Source: Comamonas sp. lk (lineage in GTDB: Bacteria > Pseudomonadota > Gammaproteobacteria > Burkholderiales > Burkholderiaceae_C). From it: a stretch of DNA of 44,304 bases. The translations under genes and the position numbers were made by a program. A model generated the notes under the pieces. It worked only from the letters and a program-made list of their open reading frames with translations. It was not told where the DNA came from and ran no database searches. Position 1 is the first letter of the stretch; every line of letters starts with the position of its first letter. Location: positions 1 to 44,304 of the forward strand of contig CAMELV010000034.1 of the NCBI GenBank assembly GCA_945925985.1, given 5' to 3'. Below, piece by piece: positions 1 through 8,100 of the stretch.

Positions 1-103
1 CCCGCCGATTTCTGCGCGTTTGGCAGTATGAGGCGGACCCACCACACCCCGCAGCGCCACCCACCCAGATACCGGCAAAAAACAACCGAAAACAAACAAA
101 ACG

Positions 104-1300
104 TCAGTTGGCAAACGCCGCAATCCCCGTCTGCGCCCGGCCCAATATCAGCGCGTGGATGTCGTGCGTGCCCTCGTAGGTGTTGACCACCTCCAGGTTC
201 ACCAGGTGGCGCGCCACGCCGTAGGAGTCAGAAATGCCGTTGCCACCCATCATGTCGCGCGCCATCCGGGCAATGTCCAGGGCCTTGCCGCAGCTGTTGC
301 GCTTGAGGATGGAGGTGATCTCTACCGCGGCTGTGCCCTCGTCCTTCATGCGGCCCAGGCGCAGGCAGCCCTGCAGGCCCAGCGCGATCTCGGTTTGCAT
401 GTCGGCCAGTTTTTTCTGGATCAGCTGGTTGGCGGCCAGGGGCCGGCCGAACTGCTTGCGGTCCAGCGTGTACTGACGCGAACGCAGCCAGCAGTCTTCA
501 GCCGCGCCAAGCGCGCCCCAGGCGATGCCGTAGCGCGCTGAATTGAGGCAGGTGAACGGGCCCTTGAGGCCCTGCACCTCGGGGAATGCGTTGTCTTCGG
601 GGCAGAACACGCCCTCCATCACGATCTCGCCGGTGATGCTGGCGCGCAGGCCTACCTTGCCGTGGATGGCCGGGGCTGACAGGCCGGCCATGCCTTTTTC
701 CAAAACAAAGCCGCGGATCGGACCGACCTGGCCGCCCTCAGACACCTCTTTGGCCCAGACCACAAACACATCAGCAATCGGGCTGTTGGAGATCCACATC
801 TTGCTGCCCGACAGCTTGTAGCCGCCGGGCACCTTGTGGGCGCGGGTGGCCATGGAGTTGGGGTCAGAGCCGTGGTCTGGCTCGGTCAGGCCGAAGCAGC
901 CGATCCACTCGCCGGTGGCCAGCTTGGGCAGGAATTTCTGGCGCTGCCCTTCGGTACCAAACTCAAAAATGGGCAACATGACCAGCGAACTCTGCACGCT
1001 CATCATGGAGCGGTAGCCGGAATCAACCCGCTCCACCTCACGGGCAATCAGGCCGTAGGCCACGTAGTTCAGGCCGGGGCCGCCATAGGCCTCGGGGATG
1101 GTGGGGCCAAGCAGGCCAAGCTCACCCATCTCGCGAAAGATGGTCACGTCGGTCTTTTCTGCGCGAAAGGCCTCGGTCACGCGCGGCAGCAGCTTGTCTT
1201 GGCAGTAAGCGGCGGCGGCATCGCGCAGCATGCGCTCTTCGTCGCTGAGCTGGCTCTCGAGCAGAAAAGGGTCTTGCCAGTTGAAAGCAGCGTGGGCCAT
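104..1300 (-). CDS. gcdH: Glutaryl-CoA dehydrogenase (acyl-CoA dehydrogenase family)
   Basis: FAD enzyme that oxidatively decarboxylates glutaryl-CoA to crotonyl-CoA, a late step of lysine, tryptophan and benzoyl-CoA catabolism in the cytoplasm. The protein is 398 aa, normal for the family. It has the N-terminal helical domain, the FAD/substrate middle domain ([14 protein letters not shown], then [18 protein letters not shown]) and the C-terminal helical domain with RKQFGRPLA and MMGGNGIS. The catalytic base is the Glu of [11 protein letters not shown], about residue 376. The ATG at 1300 is chosen because the protein then begins [11 protein letters not shown], as in homologues; the frame stays open 40 codons further upstream with no family similarity. 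It stands alone in this window, with its upstream neighbour divergent. An acyl-CoA dehydrogenase of other specificity is less likely given the [15 protein letters not shown] ending typical of GCDH. Confidence 0.93.
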   Translation of the reverse strand: MAHAAFNWQDPFLLESQLSDEERMLRDAAAAYCQDKLLPRVTEAFRAEKTDVTIFREMGELGLLGPTIPEAYGGPGLNYVAYGLIAREVERVDSGYRSMMSVQSSLVMLPIFEFGTEGQRQKFLPKLATGEWIGCFGLTEPDHGSDPNSMATRAHKVPGGYKLSGSKMWISNSPIADVFVVWAKEVSEGGQVGPIRGFVLEKGMAGLSAPAIHGKVGLRASITGEIVMEGVFCPEDNAFPEVQGLKGPFTCLNSARYGIAWGALGAAEDCWLRSRQYTLDRKQFGRPLAANQLIQKKLADMQTEIALGLQGCLRLGRMKDEGTAAVEITSILKRNSCGKALDIARMARDMMGGNGISDSYGVARHLVNLEVVNTYEGTHDIHALILGRAQTGIAAFAN

Positions 1301-1366
1301 ACGATTCTCCAGATAATGCAACGGGGGTGGACGGTGCCCAAAAGGCAGAACCACATGGTAGTGGAG

Positions 1367-1386
1367 GTTTGGCCCGCCGGGCAAAC
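1367..1386. promoter_or_regulatory. Inverted repeat in the leader of gcdH
   Basis: GTTTGgCCCG and CGGGCAAAC face each other across one base, with one bulged G, in the 267-bp divergent region between gcdH and the SOUL gene. It lies 67-86 bp upstream of the gcdH ATG. It could be an operator or an mRNA hairpin. No regulator gene lies beside it, so the role is only inferred. Confidence 0.3.
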
Positions 1387-1500
1387 GAGTTATTGGCATC
1401 CAGATATGATTTATATTCACTTGCCAGTACTCACAAGCACCACAGCGGATCGGCTAAACCCTAAGCCAAAACTGCCTTGAAGTTACGTATTGATTGGCTA

Positions 1501-1525
1501 AGTAGCTATAAAATTAGGAGCAAAT
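1501..1525. repeat. Short dispersed intergenic repeat (TAGCTA...AGCAAAT), copy 1
   Basis: The AT-rich 25-mer starting AGTAGCTATAAAATTA and ending GAGCAAAT resembles the sequence at 13452-13474 (TAGCTACTAAATCAATAGC plus AAAT). Both lie in intergenic gaps and can form a small GCTA/TAGC-type hairpin. Similar short hairpin repeats are, as I recall, frequent in Rhodoferax and Polaromonas genomes. Two copies in one window is suggestive but not proof. Confidence 0.4.
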
Positions 1526-1567
1526 CACCGTGCAATCTGTTTTAATGTTATGTGAGATAAGCACCTT

Positions 1568-2236
1568 ATGACCCAAACCCTACGCCGACTGCTGTGCGCA
1601 GCCCTGCTGTTAACCGGACTGAACGCCATGGCCATTGAAGAACCCAAGTTCACCGTGCTGTCCAAAGAGGGCGAGGTCGAGCTGCGCCAGTACGCGCCGT
1701 TTCTGATCGCTGAAACCGTGGTGGAGGGCGACATGGACGAGGCGTCTACCCGGGGATTTCGGCTGATCGCCGACTTCATTTTTGGCAACAACCAGGCGCC
1801 TGGTGACGCGGGCGGCTCAGCCAAGATTGCCATGACCGCACCGGTCACGGTGGTGCCAGAAGCGCCTTCGCAAAAAATTGCCATGACCGCCCCGGTGACC
1901 ATCGCCCCGGCGGACCTGGCCGCCAGCCCGATGGCCGGCAACCGCTGGCGCGTGCACTTTGTGATGCCCAGCGCCTACACCCTGGCCACGCTGCCCAAAC
2001 CCAAAAACACCGCCGTCACGGTGCGGGAAGTGCCGGCCAAACACTTTGCGGTGTTGGGTTACTCCGGGTTCAACACCGAGTCGCGGATTCAGCAGCGCAC
2101 GGCCGAACTGCTGGCCTGGGTCAAGGCCAAAAACCTGAGCCCCATCGGCGCGCCACAGCTCTCCCGCTATGACCCGCCCTGGACGCTGCCGATGTGGCGG
2201 CGCAACGAGATCATGGTGGAGCTGCCCGCCCCTTGA
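1568..2236 (+). CDS. SOUL family haem-binding-like protein, exported
   Basis: A 222-aa protein of the SOUL/HBP family (PF04832). A signal peptide is visible at residues 1-22 (RR, then a hydrophobic stretch ending GLNAMA), so the mature protein probably acts in the periplasm. Family features are IEEPKFTVLSKEGEVELRQY at the start, two KIAMTAPV blocks about residues 79 and 99, then WRVHFVMPSAYT and a final MWRRNEIMVEL. The repeated KIAMTAPV is normal for the family. SOUL proteins bind haem or tetrapyrroles in animals, but the role of bacterial members is mostly unknown. The gene precedes a DUF2237 gene by 24 bp and may be co-transcribed with it. Family assignment is firm; haem binding here is not shown by the sequence. 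Confidence 0.85.
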   Translation: MTQTLRRLLCAALLLTGLNAMAIEEPKFTVLSKEGEVELRQYAPFLIAETVVEGDMDEASTRGFRLIADFIFGNNQAPGDAGGSAKIAMTAPVTVVPEAPSQKIAMTAPVTIAPADLAASPMAGNRWRVHFVMPSAYTLATLPKPKNTAVTVREVPAKHFAVLGYSGFNTESRIQQRTAELLAWVKAKNLSPIGAPQLSRYDPPWTLPMWRRNEIMVELPAP

Positions 2237-2260
2237 CCCGACGAACGACCACCCATCACC

Positions 2261-2629
2261 ATGACCCAACAAGCCCTGAACGTCCTGGGCACCGCGCTGG
2301 TGCCCTGCTCTTTTGACCCGCTGACCGGCTTTTACCGCGACGGCTGCTGCAACACCGACCAGGAAGACCACGGCACCCATGTGGTTTGCGCCCTGGTCAC
2401 CGACGAGTTTTTGCAGTTCTCCAAGCTGCGCGGCAACGACCTGTCCACGCCGCGCCCCGAGTACCGCTTTGCCGGCCTCAAACACGGCGACCGCTGGTGC
2501 CTGTGTGCGCTACGCTGGAAAGAAGCTTTTTCTGCCGGGCTGGCGCCCGAGGTGGTGCTGGCGAGTACCCATGCCAAGGCGCTGGAAGTCGTGACCCTTG
2601 AGCAGCTGCGGGAGTACGCCGCAGCTTGA
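2261..2629 (+). CDS. DUF2237 family protein
   Basis: A 122-aa cytoplasmic protein matching DUF2237. It starts with NVLGTALVPCSFDPLTGFYRDG, followed by C-C-N-T and DHGTHVVCALVTDEFL, then STPRPEYRFAGLKHGDRWCL and a VVLASTHAKALEVV ending. Several cysteines (in VPCS, GCCN, VVCA, WCLCA) and histidines are conserved in the family, which suggests a metal or redox role, but no function is established. Its stop is 12 bp before the LysR gene and it follows the SOUL gene by 24 bp, so the three genes may form one transcript. Length is normal for the family. Confidence 0.8.
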   Translation: MTQQALNVLGTALVPCSFDPLTGFYRDGCCNTDQEDHGTHVVCALVTDEFLQFSKLRGNDLSTPRPEYRFAGLKHGDRWCLCALRWKEAFSAGLAPEVVLASTHAKALEVVTLEQLREYAAA

Positions 2630-2641
2630 GCTGCCCCCGCC

Positions 2642-3562
2642 ATGCGCCGCAAAATCCCCAGCCTGCAGGCCCTGGCCTGTTTTGATGCCGCCGCCCGGCA
2701 CCAGAGCTACACCCGCGCCGCGCAAGAGCTGGCGCTGACACAGGGGGCGGTGTCGCGTCAGATCGGCGCACTGGAGGCCTTTGTCGGTGTGGCGCTGTTC
2801 CAGCGCACCCGCCACGGCGTGGCCCTGACCGAGCGCGGCGCCGAGTACGCGCTGCAGGTGGCGGGCAGGCTCCAGGGGCTGGAACAGGACACGCTGGAGG
2901 TGATGGCCGGCCAAGGCCGCAGCGGCAGCCTGCAGCTGGCCGCCGTACCAACCTTTGCCACGCGCTGGCTGATCCCCCGGTTGCCGGCCCTGGCCGCCGT
3001 GCACCCCGAGCTCACCGTTCACATCGAAACCCGCACCCGGCCCTTTTTGTTTGCCGACACGCCCTTTGACGCCGCGCTGTACGCCGGCACCGCCGAGCAG
3101 GTGGCCAACTGGGCTGGTACCCGGGCAACACGCCTGCTGACCGAAGACATGGTGCCGGTGTGTAGCCCAGCATTGACCGCCAGCCTGGGGCAAACCGCGC
3201 CACTCGCCCCCCAGGCACTTGCCGGGCTGCCGCTGCTCCAGCAAAGCACCCGCCCCACGGCCTGGCGCCAGTGGTTTGACGCCGCCGGCGTGGCGGCCCC
3301 CATGGCCCTGAGTGGCCCACGCTACGAGTTGTTTTCCATGACCGCCGCCGCCGCCGCCCAAGGCCTGGGCCTGGCGCTGGTGCCGCGCCTGCTGGTTGAG
3401 CCCGAACTGGCCCGCGGCGAACTGGTGGTGGCCTGCGACCAGGTGCTGCCGGGCGACCGGGCCTATTACTTGGTGCAACCGGAGCGATCGGAGGAGCGAC
3501 CGGCGCTGAGCGGGTTCAAGGCTTGGTTGCTTCAGGCTAGCGCAACCCGGGGCAAGACGTAG
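2642..3562 (+). CDS. LysR-family transcriptional regulator, GcvA-like
   Basis: A 306-aa LTTR. The N-terminal winged HTH is at residues 5-65 (SLQALACFDAAARHQSYTRA, then SRQIGALEAFVGVALFQRT). The type 2 periplasmic-binding-like effector domain follows from about residue 95 (TFATRWLIPRLPALAAVHPEL), in the form typical of the GcvA subgroup. The ATG at 2642 lies 12 bp after the DUF2237 stop. Its 3' end overlaps the 3' end of the convergent SDR gene by 31 bp. LTTRs usually control a neighbouring divergent gene, but here the adjacent gene is co-oriented or convergent, so the target is not obvious. The effector is unknown. Confidence 0.88.
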   Translation: MRRKIPSLQALACFDAAARHQSYTRAAQELALTQGAVSRQIGALEAFVGVALFQRTRHGVALTERGAEYALQVAGRLQGLEQDTLEVMAGQGRSGSLQLAAVPTFATRWLIPRLPALAAVHPELTVHIETRTRPFLFADTPFDAALYAGTAEQVANWAGTRATRLLTEDMVPVCSPALTASLGQTAPLAPQALAGLPLLQQSTRPTAWRQWFDAAGVAAPMALSGPRYELFSMTAAAAAQGLGLALVPRLLVEPELARGELVVACDQVLPGDRAYYLVQPERSEERPALSGFKAWLLQASATRGKT

Positions 3563-4512
3563 CTTTCTAGGGTTGCCAGCAGGTCAGCCCCAGTGGCCGT
3601 TGACTTTGGCGTATGGGCGTAGATGTGCGCCGGGCGCTCTTTTCGATCGAACCAAATTGACCCCACCACCTGCTGCAGCGGCCGCGCGTCGGCCAGCCAC
3701 ACGATGGTGTCGGCCCCTTGGTAGTGCTGGCGTAGCACCGACTTCAGGGTGGCGCGAAAACGTGGCATGGAGCGCCCGACGGCGGCTGTATCGACCCAGC
3801 CCGGGTGCATGGTGTAGAAAGACTTGCCAGTTCCGGCGTATTTCTGGCTCCAACAGCTGGTTAGCATGACCTGTGCACGCTTGGACAAACCATAAGCACG
3901 CACCCCCAGGTAACCTGGGCCCGTGATGTTCAGGTCTTTCACCACCATGGCGTGGTTGTACATGCCGCCAGAAGACACCTCGATCACCATGGCCTTGTCG
4001 GTCAATAGGTTTCGCGCAAGCAGCTCACGTGTCAACAAATAGTGCCCCAGAATATTGGTGGCAAACGACGTCTCCAAGCCCTCTGCAGTCATGATCTGGT
4101 CGCGCTTCTGGATGCCCACGTTGTTAATCAGCACATCAAGCCGCGTGCCACCGGCTTCCAGTCGATCCAGCAAGGCCCAGATGTCGCGTTGCAATGACAG
4201 GTCTGCCACTTCCATGAGCAGCTTGCCCGGCCCCTGCACCGACGCCGCAAAGGCCTTGAGTTTGCCGCCGTCGCGCGCCACCGAGATCACGGTTGCGCCG
4301 CCAGCTATTGCTGAGCGAGCGGTCGACCCGCCAATACCTTCAGAGCCCCCAGTCACGAGCCAAGTTTGCCCTTTGAAATCTCCCTTGATGCGCTGCCAGA
4401 ATAGTCTGCGCGCATGGAAGCCGATCGCGCTGTAGCTGGGGGTAAAGCGGCAGTAGAAGCTGATTATTTTCTTGAGCGACGCGTTGGTCGGCTTGGCGGG
4501 AGCAGTAGCCAT
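3532..4512 (-). CDS. Short-chain dehydrogenase/reductase, DHRS12-like
   Basis: A 326-aa SDR with an N-terminal extension of about 45 residues before the Rossmann fold. The cofactor motif TGGSEGIGG is at residues 54-62, NNVG at 130-133, the catalytic Ser in EVSSGGMYN near 180 and YGLSK at 207-211, so the active site is intact. The extension (ISFYCRFTPSYSAIGFHARR) and overall layout resemble the DHRS12-like group, whose substrates are unknown. It is the second gene of a probable operon: the SnoaL-like gene ends 14 bp upstream and the IclR regulator lies before that. The pairing suggests reduction of a keto or steroid/terpenoid-like compound, which is inference. Confidence 0.85.
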   Translation of the reverse strand: MATAPAKPTNASLKKIISFYCRFTPSYSAIGFHARRLFWQRIKGDFKGQTWLVTGGSEGIGGSTARSAIAGGATVISVARDGGKLKAFAASVQGPGKLLMEVADLSLQRDIWALLDRLEAGGTRLDVLINNVGIQKRDQIMTAEGLETSFATNILGHYLLTRELLARNLLTDKAMVIEVSSGGMYNHAMVVKDLNITGPGYLGVRAYGLSKRAQVMLTSCWSQKYAGTGKSFYTMHPGWVDTAAVGRSMPRFRATLKSVLRQHYQGADTIVWLADARPLQQVVGSIWFDRKERPAHIYAHTPKSTATGADLLATLESYVLPRVALA

Positions 4513-4526
4513 GCTGGGTCTGCGAC

Positions 4527-4925
4527 TCAGTCTACTTTTTCGCCACGGGCGCGCAATAGCTGCTGACGGTCGTAGTACTCACGCCAGAGCGAAATGAAAG
4601 CGCCATTGAACTCCATGATGCCGACCACCGGTAGCGTACGACTGACACCGTCAACAATGATTTCATCCGTGCGTTCTGCAAACACGGCGCCATTGATCAC
4701 GCCGATACGGTGAATGTGCATCCGAACCTGCTTGTTCGGCTTTTCCAAACTGACCATCCGCTCAAAGAACACCTCGCGCCCGACTACCGGCTCCAACATC
4801 ATCGATTGCAGCACGCCATCAGGGGCCATCATGTCGGCGCAGCGGCGCCATTGCTTGGCCTGCCAAGCGTCTTCCATAGCCCGGAATGTGGCAATCTTCT
4901 GTTCGTCGGTCAATTCAATGGTCAT
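4527..4925 (-). CDS. SnoaL-like / NTF2-fold protein
   Basis: A 132-aa protein of the NTF2-like superfamily (SnoaL or limonene-epoxide-hydrolase-like). The pattern is an N-terminal helix (TDEQKIATFRAMEDAWQAKQ), then WRRCADMMAPDGVLQSMM, a central VVGREVFFERM, and strands ending MEFNGAFISLWREYYDRQQL. Such proteins are small-molecule isomerases, cyclases or hydrolases. Its Asp and Glu residues cannot be assigned as catalytic from sequence alone. It is 14 bp upstream of the SDR gene and downstream of the IclR gene, all on the minus strand, so it is probably the first gene of a two-gene metabolic unit. The substrate is unknown. Confidence 0.75.
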   Translation of the reverse strand: MTIELTDEQKIATFRAMEDAWQAKQWRRCADMMAPDGVLQSMMLEPVVGREVFFERMVSLEKPNKQVRMHIHRIGVINGAVFAERTDEIIVDGVSRTLPVVGIMEFNGAFISLWREYYDRQQLLRARGEKVD

Positions 4926-5009
4926 GGGGGAGTTGTGGGCAGACCGCCAGTTACGTTCAGAGTTGGATCATAGGTAGTGGACAAACGATTGCAAATGATT
5001 TCTTAGCCG

Positions 5010-5028
5010 ATTCTCAACATATGGGAAT
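5010..5028. promoter_or_regulatory. Imperfect palindrome between the IclR gene and the SnoaL-SDR unit
   Basis: ATTCTCAACATATGGGAAT has seven of nine base pairs symmetric (ATTC..CA / TG..GAAT). It sits just past the IclR stop and 85-103 bp upstream of the SnoaL-like ATG. IclR proteins bind imperfect palindromes of about this size, so it is a candidate operator. No second copy was recognised in the IclR-Bug divergent region, which lowers confidence. Confidence 0.3.
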
Positions 5029-5031
5029 ATT

Positions 5032-5811
5032 TCACTCCCGCCACGCCAATGGTTGCACTTCTCGCATCAGTTCGGCACCTAATTCCATCCGCCGTTGTGC
5101 TGGCATCCGCGAGTTGATGGCGGCAATACTGATGCCGACGCTGCTGTTGCTCGAAAGGCGGAATGCACAACCGACACCACTGGTTTCATGGGTACGGAAA
5201 TCCTGCGTCTCGGCAAAACCGCAGGCACGTGCCGCCTTCACCATCTGCGCTAGGCGTGTCAGGTGCAGCCCTAGTGCTGCGTACTCAACGACATGCCGAC
5301 CGTAGTTGCTTGCTGTCTGCGCATCAGGCAAGCTGGCCAAGAACGCCACCCCGACAGAGCTGAATCCAAGCAGGCGCCTTGTGCCTGGCTCAACCACAAA
5401 GGCTTTGATGGGGAAAGACCCTTCCTCTCGGTGCAGGCAAAGGGCATGGTCACCGTTGCGCACGACCAGAAAAACGGTGTCACCCGTACTGCGCGCGAGG
5501 CGTTTCATCACCGGCCGGAACCGCTCAACCATGGGGGCAAGCCCATCCGCGCCCAGGCCCAGCTGCATGGCCTCCATATCGAGGCGGTACAGCTTGCCAA
5601 GCGACGAACGTTCCACAAAACCTTCTTCGACCAGGCAGGCCAACAGGCGGTGCGCGGTCGATCGGTCCTGCCCGCTTTCGGCGATGACTTCCTTAAGCCG
5701 CACCCCATGCGGATGCCGAGCACCAACGATCTTCAATAGTTTGAGCACCTTGCCGGCACTTTGGACGCCGCTAATAGGCCCATTTTTCTTATCCATTGGG
5801 AAAAAGCTCAA
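5032..5811 (-). CDS. IclR-family transcriptional regulator
   Basis: A 259-aa regulator. The N-terminal winged HTH spans residues 14-75 (VQSAGKVLKLLKIVGARHPH, then QDRSTAHRLLACLVEEGFVE). The IclR effector domain follows from about residue 90 (RPVMKRLARSTGDTVFLVVRNGD, then REEGSFPIKAFVVEPGTRRL and GISIAAINSRM). A second Met at codon 6 is an alternative start. The gene is divergent from two Bug binding-protein genes (116 bp between) and upstream of the co-oriented SnoaL-like/SDR pair. It could therefore respond to a carboxylate or aromatic acid and control either side. The ligand is not deducible. Confidence 0.9.
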   Translation of the reverse strand: MSFFPMDKKNGPISGVQSAGKVLKLLKIVGARHPHGVRLKEVIAESGQDRSTAHRLLACLVEEGFVERSSLGKLYRLDMEAMQLGLGADGLAPMVERFRPVMKRLARSTGDTVFLVVRNGDHALCLHREEGSFPIKAFVVEPGTRRLLGFSSVGVAFLASLPDAQTASNYGRHVVEYAALGLHLTRLAQMVKAARACGFAETQDFRTHETSGVGCAFRLSSNSSVGISIAAINSRMPAQRRMELGAELMREVQPLAWRE

Positions 5812-5927
5812 ATTTGGTTTGAATCGCCACGCCTATCAGATTCTAATGACCACAATAAGTCGCTTGGGGGCATGGCGTGGCGCATCACCCTTGCCATATT
5901 TTTCAGTAAGTTTCAGGATTAACTAGC

Positions 5928-6914
5928 ATGACCATAACCAGACGAAAAACCCTGCTTGTCCCTCTGTGCTTTGCAGCCTGTGCCGCCCTAGCCAGTGGCT
6001 CGGCGTTCGCTCAAGCCTACCCGAGTAAGCCGATCCGCATGATCGTGCCCACCAGTGCCGGCGGCGGCAACGACTACATCACCCGCACGGTCGCCAAAAA
6101 ACTTGAGGAACTGCTGAACTGGCAGATCGTCGTGGAGAACAAGGTCGGCGCCAGCGGCATCATCGCCACGGACTATGTGGCCAAGGCAGCACCTGATGGT
6201 TACACCATCTTGTTCAATGGTCCTTTGTTGGTACAAGCGGCGGGCTTGTACAACAAGCTGCCATATGACCCCTTGAAGGACTTCACCCCGTTAACCGACA
6301 TCATCCGCACGCCATTGTGGTTTGCTGTCAGCACCGCTCGGGTCCAGGCCAAGTCCCTCAAAGAGTTCTCGGAACTTACAAAAGCTAAAACCCGGGACGA
6401 TAGCTATGGCTCGATCGGTCCCGGTTCCTCGCATCATTTGTATGCCAACAACCTGAATGAAGCCGCCGCCCTGAATATGATCCATGTGCCCTACAAAGGT
6501 GGGGCGCCGGCCGTGCTGGCTCTGGTGAGCGGGGAGATCTCGGCGGTCATGCTCGACCTCGTCAGCCTTAAGCCTTATGTTGCCAATGGCAAGGTCCGCC
6601 TTCTGGCATCTACCGGCACCAAGCGGTCGGCGTTGACGCCAGATGTCCCCACGCTGTCTGAGCTCGGCTACCCCGGGTTCGAGTCCTACGGCTGGGGGGC
6701 CATGTTCCTGCCTAGCAAGACGCCACCCGACATCGTTCAGCGACTGGAAACAGAAATTGGCAAGGTGCTGCAACAGCCCGACGTGATCGCCAAATTCAAA
6801 GACATGGGCTTCGAGATCGGCGGCACACCACAGGCCCAGTTTGCCACCCAGGTGGTGGGTGATCACGACCGTTGGACCCGCTTGATCAAAAAAGCCGGCG
6901 TCACGCTTGATTGA
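5928..6914 (+). CDS. Bug-family (TctC-like) periplasmic binding protein, first of two
   Basis: A 328-aa tripartite tricarboxylate transporter-type receptor (Bug, PF03401). A signal peptide at residues 1-28 ends SAFAQ. The mature start YPSKPIRMIVPTSAGGGNDY and the family motifs (VVENKVGASGIIATDYVAKA, APDGYTILF, IHVPYKGGAPAVLALVSGEI, DVPTLSELGYPGFESYGWG) are complete. Such proteins bind carboxylates in the periplasm and pass them to TctAB-type permeases or to signalling systems. No TctA or TctB gene is in the window, as is common for Bug genes in Burkholderiales. It is divergent from the IclR gene and 39 bp upstream of a second Bug gene. The ligand is unknown. Confidence 0.9.
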   Translation: MTITRRKTLLVPLCFAACAALASGSAFAQAYPSKPIRMIVPTSAGGGNDYITRTVAKKLEELLNWQIVVENKVGASGIIATDYVAKAAPDGYTILFNGPLLVQAAGLYNKLPYDPLKDFTPLTDIIRTPLWFAVSTARVQAKSLKEFSELTKAKTRDDSYGSIGPGSSHHLYANNLNEAAALNMIHVPYKGGAPAVLALVSGEISAVMLDLVSLKPYVANGKVRLLASTGTKRSALTPDVPTLSELGYPGFESYGWGAMFLPSKTPPDIVQRLETEIGKVLQQPDVIAKFKDMGFEIGGTPQAQFATQVVGDHDRWTRLIKKAGVTLD

Positions 6915-6953
6915 GTTCTTGTCCGCGAATAAACCATCCCAGGAGCCAGAAAC

Positions 6954-7943
6954 ATGACATTGACTACGCGCAGAACGGCCATCGCGCAAGGCCTGTTAGC
7001 CCTGAGCGGCGCCACTTTGCCGAGTGGGTTTGCGCTGGCACAGGACTACCCGAGCAAAACCATCAAACTGATCGTCCCATTCGGCCCCGGCGGGCCGAGC
7101 GACCTGATCTCCCGCATGCTGGCCATCAAGCTGGCAGATGCCATGAAGCAGCCGGTCATTATTGAGAACAAGCCCGGTGCCAGCGGCATAGTCGGCGCCG
7201 ATCTGGTCGCCAAGGCAGCCCCGGACGGTTACACGCTGCTGGTCATCAACCAGCTCTTGGTACAGGTGTCTGCTCTGTATGCGGCGGTGCCATTCAACCC
7301 CCTGCGTGACTTCATCCCCATCACCGACATTTTTTCATCGCCTCTGTGGCTGGCCGTCAATACGACCAAAACCTCGGCCAAGACCATGACCGAGTTCGTG
7401 GCACAGGTCAAGGCGCAGCCCAAGACCCACAGCTATGCGTCTGTCGGCAACGGCTCCATCGGCAGCTTGTACGGCTATAAGCTCAACGAGGTAGCCAGTC
7501 TGGACATGGTGCATGTGCCCTACAAGGGCGCCGGCCCGGTGGTGCAAGCATTGCTCAGCGGTGAAGTATCGGCAACGTTTGTTGACTACGCCACATTGAA
7601 AGCACATATCCCAAGCGGCAAGGTGCGTGCACTGGCAGTCTCAGCGCCAATTCGCTCGGTCTGGACACCGGACATCCCCACCTTCACCGAACAAGGCTTC
7701 CCGGGGTTCGAGGCCTTCAGCTGGGTCGGCGTTTTCGTCACCGCAAAAACGCCGCCCGATGTGGTTAGCAAACTCACCGCAGAGATCATCAAGGCGCTCA
7801 AGCAGCCAGACATGGCATCAAGGCTCAGCGACTTGGCGCTAGACCCCGGCGCCATGCCTCGCGAGAGGTTTGCGGCCATGGTCACCGCCGACCATGCGCG
7901 CTGGGAGGCAGTAATCAAAGCCTCGGGCATGCGGCTGGAGTAG
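6954..7943 (+). CDS. Bug-family (TctC-like) periplasmic binding protein, second of two
   Basis: A 329-aa paralogue of the preceding gene. A signal peptide ends GFALA-QDYPSK at about residue 24. Motifs are IKLIVPFGPGGPSDLISRML, VIIENKPGASGIVGADLVAK, APDGYTLL, MVHVPYKGAGPVVQALLSGE and DIPTFTEQGFPGFEAFSWVG. An AGGAG ribosome-binding site precedes the ATG. The two proteins clearly arose by duplication, but differ in the ligand-loop regions (GGGNDYITR against GGPSDLISR). They may thus recognise related but different carboxylates, or form a high- and low-affinity pair. No permease is adjacent. Probably co-transcribed with the first Bug gene under the divergent IclR regulator. Confidence 0.9.
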   Translation: MTLTTRRTAIAQGLLALSGATLPSGFALAQDYPSKTIKLIVPFGPGGPSDLISRMLAIKLADAMKQPVIIENKPGASGIVGADLVAKAAPDGYTLLVINQLLVQVSALYAAVPFNPLRDFIPITDIFSSPLWLAVNTTKTSAKTMTEFVAQVKAQPKTHSYASVGNGSIGSLYGYKLNEVASLDMVHVPYKGAGPVVQALLSGEVSATFVDYATLKAHIPSGKVRALAVSAPIRSVWTPDIPTFTEQGFPGFEAFSWVGVFVTAKTPPDVVSKLTAEIIKALKQPDMASRLSDLALDPGAMPRERFAAMVTADHARWEAVIKASGMRLE

Positions 7944-7946
7944 GGT

Positions 7947-8009
7947 TCCCTCGCCAAGTGCGGGCTGATTCCACGGCTGCGGGCCCTGGCCACCGTCCAC
8001 ACGGAACTC
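7947..8009 (+). pseudogene. Relic of a LysR effector-domain gene
   Basis: Right after the Bug stop, an unopened frame reads SLAKCGLIPRL then RALATVHTEL. This aligns with TFATRWLIPRL / PALAAVHPEL of the LysR protein at 2642-3562 (about 13 of 21 residues identical). LIPRL-x-ALA-x-VH-x-EL is a hallmark of GcvA-type LysR effector domains. No HTH part is left and the frame ends soon after, so this is a short remnant of a destroyed regulator gene. It sits immediately before hipB. Confidence 0.6.
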
Positions 8010-8084
8010 GACTGGCTTGCTGTCGAAGATTGTCATGGGTCGTTTTAGCGCTCATTTATGCTGTCAAAAACCAGTTAAACAGCC

Positions 8085-8100
8085 TTAAAATGCGTTTTAA
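8085..8100. promoter_or_regulatory. Candidate HipB autoregulatory operator
   Basis: TTAAAA-TGCG-TTTTAA is a perfect inverted repeat ending on the first base of the hipB ATG. A related CGTTTTA lies at 8041-8047. HipB-type antitoxins repress their own operon from palindromes near the promoter or start. This site is not the E. coli TATCC-N8-GGATA sequence, so its assignment rests on position and symmetry only. Confidence 0.4.

Noticed and set aside
155..1480. Plus-strand frames opposite gcdH
   Set aside because: Shadows of the high-GC gcdH coding sequence; no start signals and no protein-family patterns.
1802..1905. Internal repeat KIAMTAPV in the SOUL protein
   Set aside because: Two such blocks are a normal feature of the SOUL family, not a new duplication.
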